Shown here: in pieces, positions 43,121-52,666 of the stretch
Position numbering within the stretch: position 1 is the first letter of the stretch
How the letters are laid out: each line of letters begins with the position of its first letter
NCBI RefSeq assembly: GCF_001306455.1
Contig: NZ_LGTQ01000006.1
Location: 1-64,000, forward strand
DNA: 64,000 bases
Source of the DNA: Jiulongibacter sediminis
Lineage (GTDB): Bacteria > Bacteroidota > Bacteroidia > Cytophagales > Spirosomataceae
Direction: 5' to 3'
The notes under the pieces: generated by a model
What the model was told of the DNA's origin: nothing
What the model saw: the letters and a program-made list of their open reading frames with translations, nothing else
The model's database searches: none
Translations under genes and position numbers: made by a program

Positions 43121-46100
43121 ATGCAGAAACTCTTTCCTGCCATTCTAGTTTTCACTTTGCTATTAGTATCCTGCAAAGAAGACAATAACGACTCCCTTTT
43201 CAGGCTAATGACAGCTGATGAAACAGGAATTAACTTCAGCAACGATATCCGCAACACTGAGACATTTAATATTTTCAATTACCGCAATTTCTACAACGGT
43301 GGAGGAGTAGCGGCTGGTGACATCAATAATGATGGACTCACCGATCTCCTTTTTACAGCCAATATGGGTAGCAATAAGCTCTATCTCAATAAGGGCAACT
43401 TCCAGTTTGAAGATATCACCGAAAAGGCTGGAATAGCCGAAGCTGACAAGTGGAGTACGGGCGTAGTTATGGTTGACATTAATTACGATGGCCTGCTGGA
43501 TATCTATATCTGTAACGCAGGGTATCAGAAAGGAGTAAGTACCGAAAACGCCCTTTTTATTAATAACGGTAACCTTACTTTTACAGAAAAAGCCTCAGAA
43601 TATGGTCTTAATGACGATGGCTACACCACCCACACCGCCTTTTTTGATTATGACAAAGATGGCGATCTGGATGCCTATATTCTCAATAACAGCTTCATCC
43701 CGGTTAATACGCTTAATTATGCCAATAACCGCGAAATGAGGGCTAAAGATTGGCCAGTCAGAGATTTTCTAAAAGGCGGAGGAGATAAGCTTTTAAGAAA
43801 TGATGATGGCCAATTTGTTGATGTCAGTGAAGAGGCTGGTATTTACGGTAGCCTTATTGGTTTTGGCCTTGGTATAACCGTAGGCGATGTCAATAATGAC
43901 AACTGGCCTGATATGTATGTAAGCAATGATTTTTTTGAAAAAGATTACCTCTACATTAATCAAAAAGACGGCACTTTTAAAGAAGAACTGGAAGACCGGA
44001 TTCAGCACACGAGTCTTGCCTCTATGGGTGCTGATATGGCTGACATCAATAATGACGGACAACCCGAAATCTTTGTAACCGACATGCTTCCGCAAACTGA
44101 GCAAAGACTAAAAACAACGGCCTCTTATGAAAATCACTACATCTATAACCTTAAGCAGGAACGGGGCTTCTATCATCAGTTCATGCAGAACTCATTACAA
44201 CTAAATAATGGGAATGGTGATTTTTCTGAGATTGCTCAATTCTCTGGTGTAGCTAAAAGTGACTGGAGCTGGGGAGCTCTGATGTTTGATGCAGACAACG
44301 ATGGTCTCACAGACATTTACGTTTCAAACGGTATTCGCCACGATGTGATTGATCAGGATTTCATTGACTTCTTTGCTGATGAATTAAGCCAGAAAATGGC
44401 CATTAGTGGTAAAAAAGAGAGCATTGAAAAAATTCTTGAAAAGATGCCAAGCGTTCCCGTAGTCAACAGTTTTTTTAAGAATACGGGTAACCTTAAATTC
44501 GAATTTGAATCTGAGCAGGTCGGTTTTAAAGAAGAATCCTTCTCAAATGGAGCCGTTTATGCTGATCTGGACAATGACGGCGATCTCGACCTGGTCGTAA
44601 ATAATGTAAATCAGACCTGCTTTGTCTATGAGAATCAATCCAAAAAAGATAACCACTTTTTGAAGATTAAGCTCAAAGGAGAAAATAAAAACCCAAGGGC
44701 CATTGGAGCCAAAGTACTGGTTTATCAAAAAGGTAAAGTCTTCAGTCAACAAATGATTCCTACAAGAGGCTTTCAATCCAGCACAGATTACGCCTTAAAC
44801 TTTGGATTAGGCGGCGATTCTGAGATAGACTCTCTTCAGGTTATCTGGCCAAATGATCAGATGAGCTTTTCAGGCCTTTTTTATGCTGATACTACGCTAA
44901 TCTTTGATATCAAAAACGCCAATAAGAAATGGTCGCCCGAAAAAACTGATGGCAGACCCATTCTCGTAGAAAAAGAGAATCGCTTCGACCCCCATCTTGA
45001 AAACGAATATTCCGATTACTATAACGAGAAAAACATCGCCTTTAAGCTTTCTACTGAAGGACCAAAGGCGGCTGTCGGAGATATTAATGGCGATGGTAAA
45101 AATGATGTCATTATAGCCGGAGCAAAAGATCAGGTAACAAAAGTTTACCTCTCTTCAAACGGCTCTTTTCAAACTCTTGACCAGCCGGCTTTTGAACGCT
45201 TTATTTCTTTTGAAGACACGGCCATCGAACTTTTCGATGCTGATGGAGACGGCGATCTCGATGTCTATCTGGGTTCTGGCGGAAATGAGGTTTCTCAGGG
45301 AAACCGAGAGCTTATGGATCGCCTTTTTATGAATGACGGCAAAGGTAACTTTGAGATCAAAACAGGTGGTTTACCAAATATCAGCCTGAACACCTCGGTC
45401 GTAAAAGCCAATGATTTTGATAAAGACGGAGACCTTGATCTTTTTGTAGGCAGTCGTAACATGCCTTTGCAGTATGGCCTTTTCCCTAACTCCTATTTGC
45501 TTAAAAATGATGGCAAAGGCAAATTTAGTATACAGCAAACTTTTCTCACCCTGGGCATGGTTACAGAAGCGGCTTGGGCCGACCTGGACGGTGATAAGTC
45601 TTCTGAACTTATCATTACAGGTGAATGGATGGAAACCATGGTTTTTGCTAACCAAGACGGCCAATTTGTTGCAAAAAACAACACCGGCTTGGTGAACCTT
45701 AAAGGATTCTGGTCTGCCCTAAACATAACAGATATTGATAATGACGGTGACCCCGATCTACTGCTTGGCAACATGGGTGAGAATTTCTCTTTTGAAGTGG
45801 ACTCAGACAAGCCTTTCAAAGTGTGGGTGGCTGACTTTGACCATAATAACACAATTGACAAGGTCTTTAGCAAAACTATTGATGGTGAAGACAAGCCGGT
45901 ATTTCTGAAAAGAGATATTACAGATCAGTTTCCGTCGCTCAAAAATGCCAGTCTGAAACATGCCGATTATGCCAGTAAAACCATTCAGGATTTATTTGAG
46001 AAAAATAGCATTGAACAGTCTATTGTCAAAGAGGTCAATTACCTCAAAAGCATTGTCGCCCGGAATAATGGTGACGGCTCTTTCTCTGTCGAAGAGATGC

Positions 46101-46393
46101 CGATAGAAATTCAGTTTAGCTGTGTAAATGATATCATCAGCCATGATGTCAACAAAGACGGCTTTAACGATTTAATACTTGCCGGCAATAACACGCACAT
46201 GATTCCACAGTTCGGTACATTGGACGCTTGCCGGGGAAATGTCTTACTGAATACGGGAGGGAAGGGCTTTCAAACCGCAAAAAACTCGGGTCTGAACTTA
46301 AAGGGTAATGTAAGACAGCTCAGTCTGCTCAATGATGACTTGCTTTTAGTACTCATCAATAATCAAAAACCCAAAACCTATCAGCTCCCATGA
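43121..46393 (+). CDS. CRTAC1-like FG-GAP/VCBS repeat lipoprotein with ASPIC/UnbV domain (copy 1)
   Basis: 1090 aa. Lipobox LLVSC at about residue 18. Many FG-GAP/VCBS blades follow, with Ca-binding DxNxDGxxD loops (GDINNDGLTD, DYDKDGDLD, DLDNDGDLD, DINGDGKND, DFDKDGDLD), arranged as two beta-propeller regions. Between them lies an ASPIC/UnbV domain (about 520-590: RAIGAKVLVYQKGK, PTRGFQSSTDYALNFGLG, SLQVIWP). This layout occurs in large Bacteroidota surface lipoproteins encoded beside susCD. The function is unknown; binding or processing of the imported substrate is plausible. The stop overlaps the next start by 4 bp. It is paralogous to the next gene over its full length. Confidence 0.92.
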   Translation: MQKLFPAILVFTLLLVSCKEDNNDSLFRLMTADETGINFSNDIRNTETFNIFNYRNFYNGGGVAAGDINNDGLTDLLFTANMGSNKLYLNKGNFQFEDITEKAGIAEADKWSTGVVMVDINYDGLLDIYICNAGYQKGVSTENALFINNGNLTFTEKASEYGLNDDGYTTHTAFFDYDKDGDLDAYILNNSFIPVNTLNYANNREMRAKDWPVRDFLKGGGDKLLRNDDGQFVDVSEEAGIYGSLIGFGLGITVGDVNNDNWPDMYVSNDFFEKDYLYINQKDGTFKEELEDRIQHTSLASMGADMADINNDGQPEIFVTDMLPQTEQRLKTTASYENHYIYNLKQERGFYHQFMQNSLQLNNGNGDFSEIAQFSGVAKSDWSWGALMFDADNDGLTDIYVSNGIRHDVIDQDFIDFFADELSQKMAISGKKESIEKILEKMPSVPVVNSFFKNTGNLKFEFESEQVGFKEESFSNGAVYADLDNDGDLDLVVNNVNQTCFVYENQSKKDNHFLKIKLKGENKNPRAIGAKVLVYQKGKVFSQQMIPTRGFQSSTDYALNFGLGGDSEIDSLQVIWPNDQMSFSGLFYADTTLIFDIKNANKKWSPEKTDGRPILVEKENRFDPHLENEYSDYYNEKNIAFKLSTEGPKAAVGDINGDGKNDVIIAGAKDQVTKVYLSSNGSFQTLDQPAFERFISFEDTAIELFDADGDGDLDVYLGSGGNEVSQGNRELMDRLFMNDGKGNFEIKTGGLPNISLNTSVVKANDFDKDGDLDLFVGSRNMPLQYGLFPNSYLLKNDGKGKFSIQQTFLTLGMVTEAAWADLDGDKSSELIITGEWMETMVFANQDGQFVAKNNTGLVNLKGFWSALNITDIDNDGDPDLLLGNMGENFSFEVDSDKPFKVWVADFDHNNTIDKVFSKTIDGEDKPVFLKRDITDQFPSLKNASLKHADYASKTIQDLFEKNSIEQSIVKEVNYLKSIVARNNGDGSFSVEEMPIEIQFSCVNDIISHDVNKDGFNDLILAGNNTHMIPQFGTLDACRGNVLLNTGGKGFQTAKNSGLNLKGNVRQLSLLNDDLLLVLINNQKPKTYQLP

Positions 46394-49300
46394 GAAAGGT
46401 ATTGATGCTTGTTGGCCTGACCTTTCTTTTGTTTTCCTGCAAAAATGAAAAACAGGAAGAGCCTCTGTTTCGTCTTTTAAAGCCGGAACAAACAGGAGTT
46501 GATTTTCAAAACGGTATTGAACCCACCAAAGACCTCAACATCTTTAGCTATCTCTATTTTTATAATGGTGGAGGTGCCGGGGCCGGAGATTTGAACAATG
46601 ACGGACTGATTGACCTTATTTTCACTTCAAATCTTGAAAAAAGTAAAATATACCTGAATCGAGGAGATTTGAAATTTGAAGATATCACTCAAAAAAGTGG
46701 TTTTGATACCGGCGGAGGCTGGTCAAACGGAATTTCTATTGTCGACATCAATGATGATGGAATGCTTGATTTCTATATTTCACAGGTTGGTGAATATCAA
46801 AATCTGCACGGCAAAAATCAGCTTTTCATTTGCCAGAAAATAGAAGATGGCATCCCCATTTATCAAGAAAAAGGGGCTAAATACGGTCTTGATTTAGTCG
46901 GTTTTGGTACACAGGCCACGTTCGCTGACTTTGATCTTGATGGTGATCTTGATTTCTTTCAGTTAAATCATTCTGTTCACAGTAACGGAACCTTCGGGGA
47001 GCGGGGAAACTTTTTGAATTCATACCATCCCCTTTCCGGAGATCGGTACTTTGAAAATATTGATGGCCATTTTGTTGACAAAACAAAAGCTTCAGCCATA
47101 CATTCAAATGCTTTAGGCTATGGTCTTGGCATAGCAACCGGCGATATCGACTTAGATGGCAAACCGGACTTGTATATCGGGAATGATTTTCATGAAAACG
47201 ACTACCTGTATATCAATCAGGGAGGGGGCGTTTTTTCTGATCAAACCGACCAGTACATGAGCCATACCAGCCGCTTCAGTATGGGCGTTGATATTGCTGA
47301 TATTAATAATGACATTTTCCCTGATCTCGTTTCTCTGGATATGCTACCATGGGATTATAAACTCATCAAGCAGGCAGATGGAGAGGATGTCTTTTACAAT
47401 TTCAATTTCAAGCTGAAGCAGGGCTATAATTTTCAGTTTTCAAGAAATGCCCTGCAGGTCAATAACGGAAATGGCACCTTTAGCGAGGTGGCTATGATGG
47501 CGGGCATACATGCCACAGACTGGTCCTGGAGCTCTCTTTTTGGTGACTTCAATAATGACGGACTGAAAGACCTCTTCATTTCTAATGGCATCAATAAACG
47601 TATGAATGATACGGACTACATGAATTATGTGTCGAACGATGCCATTCAGGAGAAGATCAATAACAAAGAATTCGATGAGTCCGATGAGCTATTGACGGAC
47701 TTATTGCCCGAAGTAAAAATCCCGAATAAATTTTTCCTCAATACCGGAAATGTCCAATTCAAGGAAATAAATGATCTGGTAGATCAAAATACAATTTCAT
47801 TCTCAAACGGGGCCATTCAGGCAGATCTCGACAATGACGGTGATCTGGATTTGGTAACGAATAACATCAATGATCCGGTTTTTATTTATGAGAACCTCAA
47901 TGGGCAAAACAGTGGCTTATCAATTGGCTTTAAGGGCAAAAAAGGCAACCGAAACGCAATAGGAGCCAAGGCCATTTTATACACAAGTGAAGGCACTCAA
48001 TATGCCGAGAAGTTTCCGGTTAAAGGGTTTCAGTCCAGCTCAGAAACTCCCTTGCATTTTGGGGTGAAAGACTCTGTTAAGATAGATTCTTTGGTGATCA
48101 TTTGGCCTGATAATCATTATTCAACCTTGACAAACCCTCAAACGAATCAGATTGAGGTTATTTATAAGGAAGGTCTCCCGCTTTTTGATTATCAATCCCT
48201 CAAACGGAAATCGGGTAAAGATTACCATTTTGAAGATATTGCAGAGCAATTAAACCTTGACATCTGTCACAAAGAAAACCAATTCAATGAATTTGACCGG
48301 GAGGCTCTCATTCCTGCCATGCACTCTACGGCGGGTCCGGCTATCTCTGTTGCAGATATCAATTTAGACGGACTGGACGACATCTTTATGGGTTCCTCAA
48401 AATGGGAGAAAGCGAGAGTGATGATTCAGACTTCGTCGGGTACTTTTCAGCAAACTTCTCAACCAAGCCTGGAAGCCGACAGCACTTTTGAAGAGTCTGC
48501 GGCCGAATGGGCTGATGTGAACGGAGACGGTCAGCTTGATTTACTTCTGGCCTCAGGCGGAAATGAATATTACGGCAAAACGCCTTATCTAAAGCCTCGG
48601 ATTTACCTCAATAACGGAAAGGCTCAATTTGAATTAAAAGAAAATGCCCTCCCTGATATTTTTGACACTCAGGCTTGTATAAAAGCCTCAGACGTTGATC
48701 AGGATGGAGACCTCGATCTATTTATTGGTGGGAAAACAGTCTCCTGGAAATACGGTGAGATTCCTCGCTCCTACTTACTCATCAATGACGGTCAGGCAAA
48801 TTTCAAAGACAAAACACCGGAAGAGTTAAAATACATCGGGATGGTACACTCGGCCGAATGGGTTGATCTTGACCAAAACGGTTCTGAAGACCTGATTCTG
48901 GCCTGCCAATGGGATGGGGTTTTCGCTTTCATGAATGAAAGTGGTGAATTCAAAAAAAATGTTTTGACGAATAAAAAAGGGTGGTGGAATACCCTTTACC
49001 CGACAGACCTGGATAACGACGGCGACCTGGATTTTCTACTCGGAAATCTTGGTGAAAACAGTCGAATTTCAGCCTCTGAAACGGAGCCGGTTCGTCTCTA
49101 TGTGAATGACATCGACGAAAACGGCCGACTGGATCAAATTCTGACGCATTATATGAATCATGAGGAAGTCATTTTTGCGGACAAGAAAGAGCTTGAAAAA
49201 CAGATGCCCTTTATTCGAAAGAAATATAATCTCTCCAGAGATTTCTCAAACGCCTATTTCAAAGATGTTTTTGGTCGGGATAAAATTGACGAGGCTAAAG

Positions 49301-49671
49301 TTTATGAGGCCAATTATTTTGACAATGCGGTATTGATCAATGACGGTAAAGGAAATTTTGAAACAAAGTCTCTTCCGAAGTCTACGCAATTTGGTCCAAA
49401 AGCATCCTTTCAGAAAATTGAGGGAACTCCGTCTGATTACCTCATCATGGGCAACTTCTTTGAAAGCAATATTCAGTTTGGTCGCTATGATGCTGATTAC
49501 GGCGGTTTACTTTCTTTTGATTCAGGCACAGCTAAACACCAGCCTTTGCCGGATTTAAAGATTTACGGTCAGGTCAGAGCTATTGTTCCTATCAAAATTA
49601 AAGGAGAAACCCATTACCTTATCGCCCGAAACGATGATGTCTTGATGGTTTTGAAAAAGACTTCTGAATAA
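46390..49671 (+). CDS. CRTAC1-like FG-GAP/VCBS repeat lipoprotein with ASPIC/UnbV domain (copy 2)
   Basis: 1093 aa, with a lipobox LLFSC near residue 17. It aligns in order with the preceding protein: FYNGGGAGAGDLNNDGLIDL against FYNGGGVAAGDINNDGLTDL, and FSMGVDIADINND against LASMGADMADINND. Its ASPIC/UnbV segment (NAIGAKAILYTSEGT, PVKGFQSSSETPLHFGV, SLVIIWPDN) lies at the same place. Divergence is substantial, so the duplication is old. Translation is probably coupled through the ATGA overlap. It is the last gene of the locus; no clear terminator is seen before the flippase gene 36 bp on. Confidence 0.92.
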   Translation: MRKVLMLVGLTFLLFSCKNEKQEEPLFRLLKPEQTGVDFQNGIEPTKDLNIFSYLYFYNGGGAGAGDLNNDGLIDLIFTSNLEKSKIYLNRGDLKFEDITQKSGFDTGGGWSNGISIVDINDDGMLDFYISQVGEYQNLHGKNQLFICQKIEDGIPIYQEKGAKYGLDLVGFGTQATFADFDLDGDLDFFQLNHSVHSNGTFGERGNFLNSYHPLSGDRYFENIDGHFVDKTKASAIHSNALGYGLGIATGDIDLDGKPDLYIGNDFHENDYLYINQGGGVFSDQTDQYMSHTSRFSMGVDIADINNDIFPDLVSLDMLPWDYKLIKQADGEDVFYNFNFKLKQGYNFQFSRNALQVNNGNGTFSEVAMMAGIHATDWSWSSLFGDFNNDGLKDLFISNGINKRMNDTDYMNYVSNDAIQEKINNKEFDESDELLTDLLPEVKIPNKFFLNTGNVQFKEINDLVDQNTISFSNGAIQADLDNDGDLDLVTNNINDPVFIYENLNGQNSGLSIGFKGKKGNRNAIGAKAILYTSEGTQYAEKFPVKGFQSSSETPLHFGVKDSVKIDSLVIIWPDNHYSTLTNPQTNQIEVIYKEGLPLFDYQSLKRKSGKDYHFEDIAEQLNLDICHKENQFNEFDREALIPAMHSTAGPAISVADINLDGLDDIFMGSSKWEKARVMIQTSSGTFQQTSQPSLEADSTFEESAAEWADVNGDGQLDLLLASGGNEYYGKTPYLKPRIYLNNGKAQFELKENALPDIFDTQACIKASDVDQDGDLDLFIGGKTVSWKYGEIPRSYLLINDGQANFKDKTPEELKYIGMVHSAEWVDLDQNGSEDLILACQWDGVFAFMNESGEFKKNVLTNKKGWWNTLYPTDLDNDGDLDFLLGNLGENSRISASETEPVRLYVNDIDENGRLDQILTHYMNHEEVIFADKKELEKQMPFIRKKYNLSRDFSNAYFKDVFGRDKIDEAKVYEANYFDNAVLINDGKGNFETKSLPKSTQFGPKASFQKIEGTPSDYLIMGNFFESNIQFGRYDADYGGLLSFDSGTAKHQPLPDLKIYGQVRAIVPIKIKGETHYLIARNDDVLMVLKKTSE

Positions 49672-49707
49672 AATCGTAACATTGTACCGGATTTAGCAAT
49701 CGGCAAT

Positions 49708-51207
49708 ATGTCTTTCCTCAAAAAACTGGCAGGCGATACGGTACTCTACGGGCTAAGCAGCATCGTGGGCAGGCTGCTTAACTGGCTGCTGGTGGTGGTA
49801 CATACCCGAGTTTTTGAGCAACCACGTTTACTTTCAGATAATGCTCAGCTTTACTCCTGGGTAATTCCGCTGAATGTACTTTATACTTTCGGCATGGAGA
49901 CGGCTTTCTTCCGATACGGATCCAAAAAGGAAAACCAGAATGAGTATTTCAATATCATTCTGACCTTCATTATACTTCTTGGGGGCACTCTCTCGACGCT
50001 TTTTATTCTTGGAGCCACACCTTTGATCGAAGCTTTAGGCTACCCCGGCAAAGAAAGACTGATCGTTTGGCTAGCCATCATCATTGCTGTAGACGCCATT
50101 TGTGCCATAGCTTTTGTGAAGCTTCGTGCTCAGAATAAAGCCCGACGTTTCGTGAAAATTAAACTTGCCAGCATTTTCATCAATATTGGTCTGAATGCCT
50201 TTTATCTGATCTTTTGCCATAACATTTTAAATGGCGTTTTCCTGCCTGATTGGAAAGAGTTTGCTGCCCGATTCTACAATCCATCCATAGGACCAGACTA
50301 TATCATCTGGGCCAATTATGTGGCCAGCATGATTACCCTTTTACTACTTTGGAAAGAGTTTGTGGGCTATCGTTTTGCCTTCAATTGGGAAAAGCTGAAA
50401 GTGGTTTTGAAATACGCTTACCCCCTGCTCATTATGGGTTTAGCCGGTGCCATCAATTTGACCGCTGACCGACTGATGTTTAGAGAGCTTTTGCCGGATG
50501 GCTTCTACACTGGTCAATCGACTGATGACGCCTTCAGTATTTATGCCAATGTGTATAAGCTTTCCATTTTTATGACACTGGTGGTGCAGGCCTATCGCTA
50601 TGCCGCCGACCCGTTTTTCTTCTCAAAAATGGGTGACAAAAACTCTCCGGGAATGATTGCCCTAAGCACCAAATGGTTTACGATTGCCTGTGTGGTACTC
50701 TGGCTTGTGGTAAGTCTCAATCTTGACTGGATTGGTCTTTTAATTGGCTCAACGTATCGTGACGGCTTGCCGGTTGTTCCCATTTTGCTCCTGGCCAACC
50801 TCTTCATCGGAATTTATGGAAATACCTCAATCTGGTACAAACTGACTGACAAAACCCACTACGGCACCTATATCACCATCGGTGGTATGTTGATTACAGT
50901 AGTTCTCAATCTTATTTTGATTCCTCAAATGGGCTATATTGGCTGTGCCATCACTTTTGTAATCAGTTCATTTCTGATGGTAGCGGCCTGTTATTATTTT
51001 GGTCAGATTCACTTTCCGGTTCCTTATGAAACTCAGAGAATTCTGCTTTACCTTCTTGTAGCCGGAGGATTGATTCTGCTAAATTCGTATGTGAGATTTG
51101 AAAATCTGGCCTTGGGAGTTTCTCTTCATCTGCTTCAATGTCTGCTTTTTCTGGTCTTTATCTATTTTCTGGAAAAGAAGAACTTTTCAAAGTTTAAAGC
51201 CATTTAA
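49708..51207 (+). CDS. MOP-superfamily polysaccharide/lipid-linked oligosaccharide flippase
   Basis: 499 aa, about 14 membrane helices throughout. The start is typical of Wzx/RfbX-like transporters (LAGDTVLYGLSSIVGRLLNWLLV, an amphipathic first helix). AMETAFFRYGSKKE-like and LMGLAGAINLTADRLMFREL are conserved segments of the polysaccharide-biosynthesis family, the latter being the start of the second six-helix bundle. murE begins 6 bp after its stop, so the two are cotranscribed. That pairing raises the possibility that it acts on a peptidoglycan or other wall-glycan precursor rather than an O-antigen unit. The substrate is unproven. Confidence 0.88.
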   Translation: MSFLKKLAGDTVLYGLSSIVGRLLNWLLVVVHTRVFEQPRLLSDNAQLYSWVIPLNVLYTFGMETAFFRYGSKKENQNEYFNIILTFIILLGGTLSTLFILGATPLIEALGYPGKERLIVWLAIIIAVDAICAIAFVKLRAQNKARRFVKIKLASIFINIGLNAFYLIFCHNILNGVFLPDWKEFAARFYNPSIGPDYIIWANYVASMITLLLLWKEFVGYRFAFNWEKLKVVLKYAYPLLIMGLAGAINLTADRLMFRELLPDGFYTGQSTDDAFSIYANVYKLSIFMTLVVQAYRYAADPFFFSKMGDKNSPGMIALSTKWFTIACVVLWLVVSLNLDWIGLLIGSTYRDGLPVVPILLLANLFIGIYGNTSIWYKLTDKTHYGTYITIGGMLITVVLNLILIPQMGYIGCAITFVISSFLMVAACYYFGQIHFPVPYETQRILLYLLVAGGLILLNSYVRFENLALGVSLHLLQCLLFLVFIYFLEKKNFSKFKAI

Positions 51208-51213
51208 CGATTT

Positions 51214-52665
51214 ATGCTGCTCAGCGACATCCTCTATAAAATTTCATTACAGACCGTTTCAGGGAAAACCGATCTGGAAATCAGTGCCATAGAATTCGAC
51301 TCCCGGAAAGTACAAAAGGGCCATCTTTTTGTGGCCATTCCGGGCACTCAGGTGGACGGTCATCAGTATATTGAAAAAGCAATCGATCTTGGTGCATCGG
51401 CCATTTTATGTGAGCGGCTTCCTGAAACTTTAAAAGAACAGGTCACCTACATTCAGGTCGAGAATTCGGCGAAGGCTATGGGACTCGCTGCTGCCAATTT
51501 CTATGAACAGCCTTCTCAACAGTTACAATTGGTAGGCATCACCGGTACGAATGGAAAAACCTCGGTGGCGACGCTTTTGTTTAACCTCTTCCGAAAACTG
51601 GGCTATAAATGCGGACTCTTGTCAACTGTTCAGAATCAAATTGAGGATGAAATCATCGATTCAACCCACACTACACCAGACTCTGTAAGCATCAATAAAC
51701 TGCTTCAGGAGATGGTCAATAAGGGTTGTGGCTTCGTTTTTATGGAAGTCAGCTCTCATGCCGTGGTGATGGAACGGATCGCCGGCCTTCATTTTGCCGG
51801 AGGCATTTTCACCAACATCACGCAGGATCATCTAGACTTCCACGAGACTTTTAAGAATTATATAGCCGCCAAAAAGGGCTTCTTTGATCAATTGCCAAAA
51901 ACGGCTTTTGCCCTGACGAATACGGATGACAAGAATGGCAAGGTGATGCTGCAAAACACCAAAGCCACCAAAGAGTCCTATAGCCTTCGTGGTGTGGGTA
52001 CCTTCAAAGGCAAAATTCTGGACTCCGGTCTTTTCGGTATTCAAATGACTATTGATGAGCAGGAGGTTTGGTTTAAACTGATTGGTCGTTTTAATGCCTA
52101 TAATTTGCTGGCCGTGTACGGTGCCGCTATTTTGCTGGAGGAAAAACCAGAGGACATTCTGACGGAATTATCACAGCTGACTCCACCTCCGGGCCGTTTT
52201 CAGCAAATACATTCTGCCGATGGTAAGGTAGGGATTGTGGACTACGCCCATACTCCTGACGCCCTTCAGAATGTACTGGAAACCATCAATGACCTACGGG
52301 AAGATATTCAGCAGGTAATTACCGTAGTTGGCTGTGGTGGTAACCGCGACAAAGGTAAACGCCCGCAAATGGCTAAAATCGCGGCCGAACTGAGTCATAA
52401 GGTAATCATGACTTCCGATAACCCCCGCAATGAAGAACCCGAGGCCATTCTCAAAGACATGCAGGAAGGCATCAGCATCACCAAAAGAAAAAAGGTATTA
52501 AGCATTGTGGATCGCCGCGAAGCCATCAAAACCGCCGTCATGCTGGCCAATGAAGGCGACATCATTTTAGTAGCCGGCAAAGGCCACGAAGATTATCAGG
52601 AAATCAAAGGAGTAAAGCAGCATTTTGATGACCGGGAGGAGCTTTTGGCGGCTTTTCAGGGTTAA
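51214..52665 (+). CDS. murE: UDP-N-acetylmuramoyl-tripeptide synthetase (DAP type)
   Basis: 483-aa Mur ligase that adds the third peptide residue to UDP-MurNAc-L-Ala-D-Glu. The N-terminal domain has DSRKVQKGHLFVAIPG. The ATP loop GITGTNGKTSVATLLF is near residue 112. The central domain has HTTPDSVSINKLLQEM and FMEVSSHAVVMERI. The C-terminal domain has VDYAHTPDALQNVL and TSDNPRNEEP. The DNPR motif is diagnostic of the meso-diaminopimelate-specific enzyme, so the wall is DAP-type. It is coupled to the flippase gene upstream and ends next to the convergent FUSC gene. Confidence 0.95.
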   Translation: MLLSDILYKISLQTVSGKTDLEISAIEFDSRKVQKGHLFVAIPGTQVDGHQYIEKAIDLGASAILCERLPETLKEQVTYIQVENSAKAMGLAAANFYEQPSQQLQLVGITGTNGKTSVATLLFNLFRKLGYKCGLLSTVQNQIEDEIIDSTHTTPDSVSINKLLQEMVNKGCGFVFMEVSSHAVVMERIAGLHFAGGIFTNITQDHLDFHETFKNYIAAKKGFFDQLPKTAFALTNTDDKNGKVMLQNTKATKESYSLRGVGTFKGKILDSGLFGIQMTIDEQEVWFKLIGRFNAYNLLAVYGAAILLEEKPEDILTELSQLTPPPGRFQQIHSADGKVGIVDYAHTPDALQNVLETINDLREDIQQVITVVGCGGNRDKGKRPQMAKIAAELSHKVIMTSDNPRNEEPEAILKDMQEGISITKRKKVLSIVDRREAIKTAVMLANEGDIILVAGKGHEDYQEIKGVKQHFDDREELLAAFQG

Positions 52666-52666
52666 C

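Noticed and set aside
43121-49671. Repeated D-rich blocks taken as DNA repeats
   Set aside because: They are protein-level FG-GAP loops with different codons, not nucleotide repeats.
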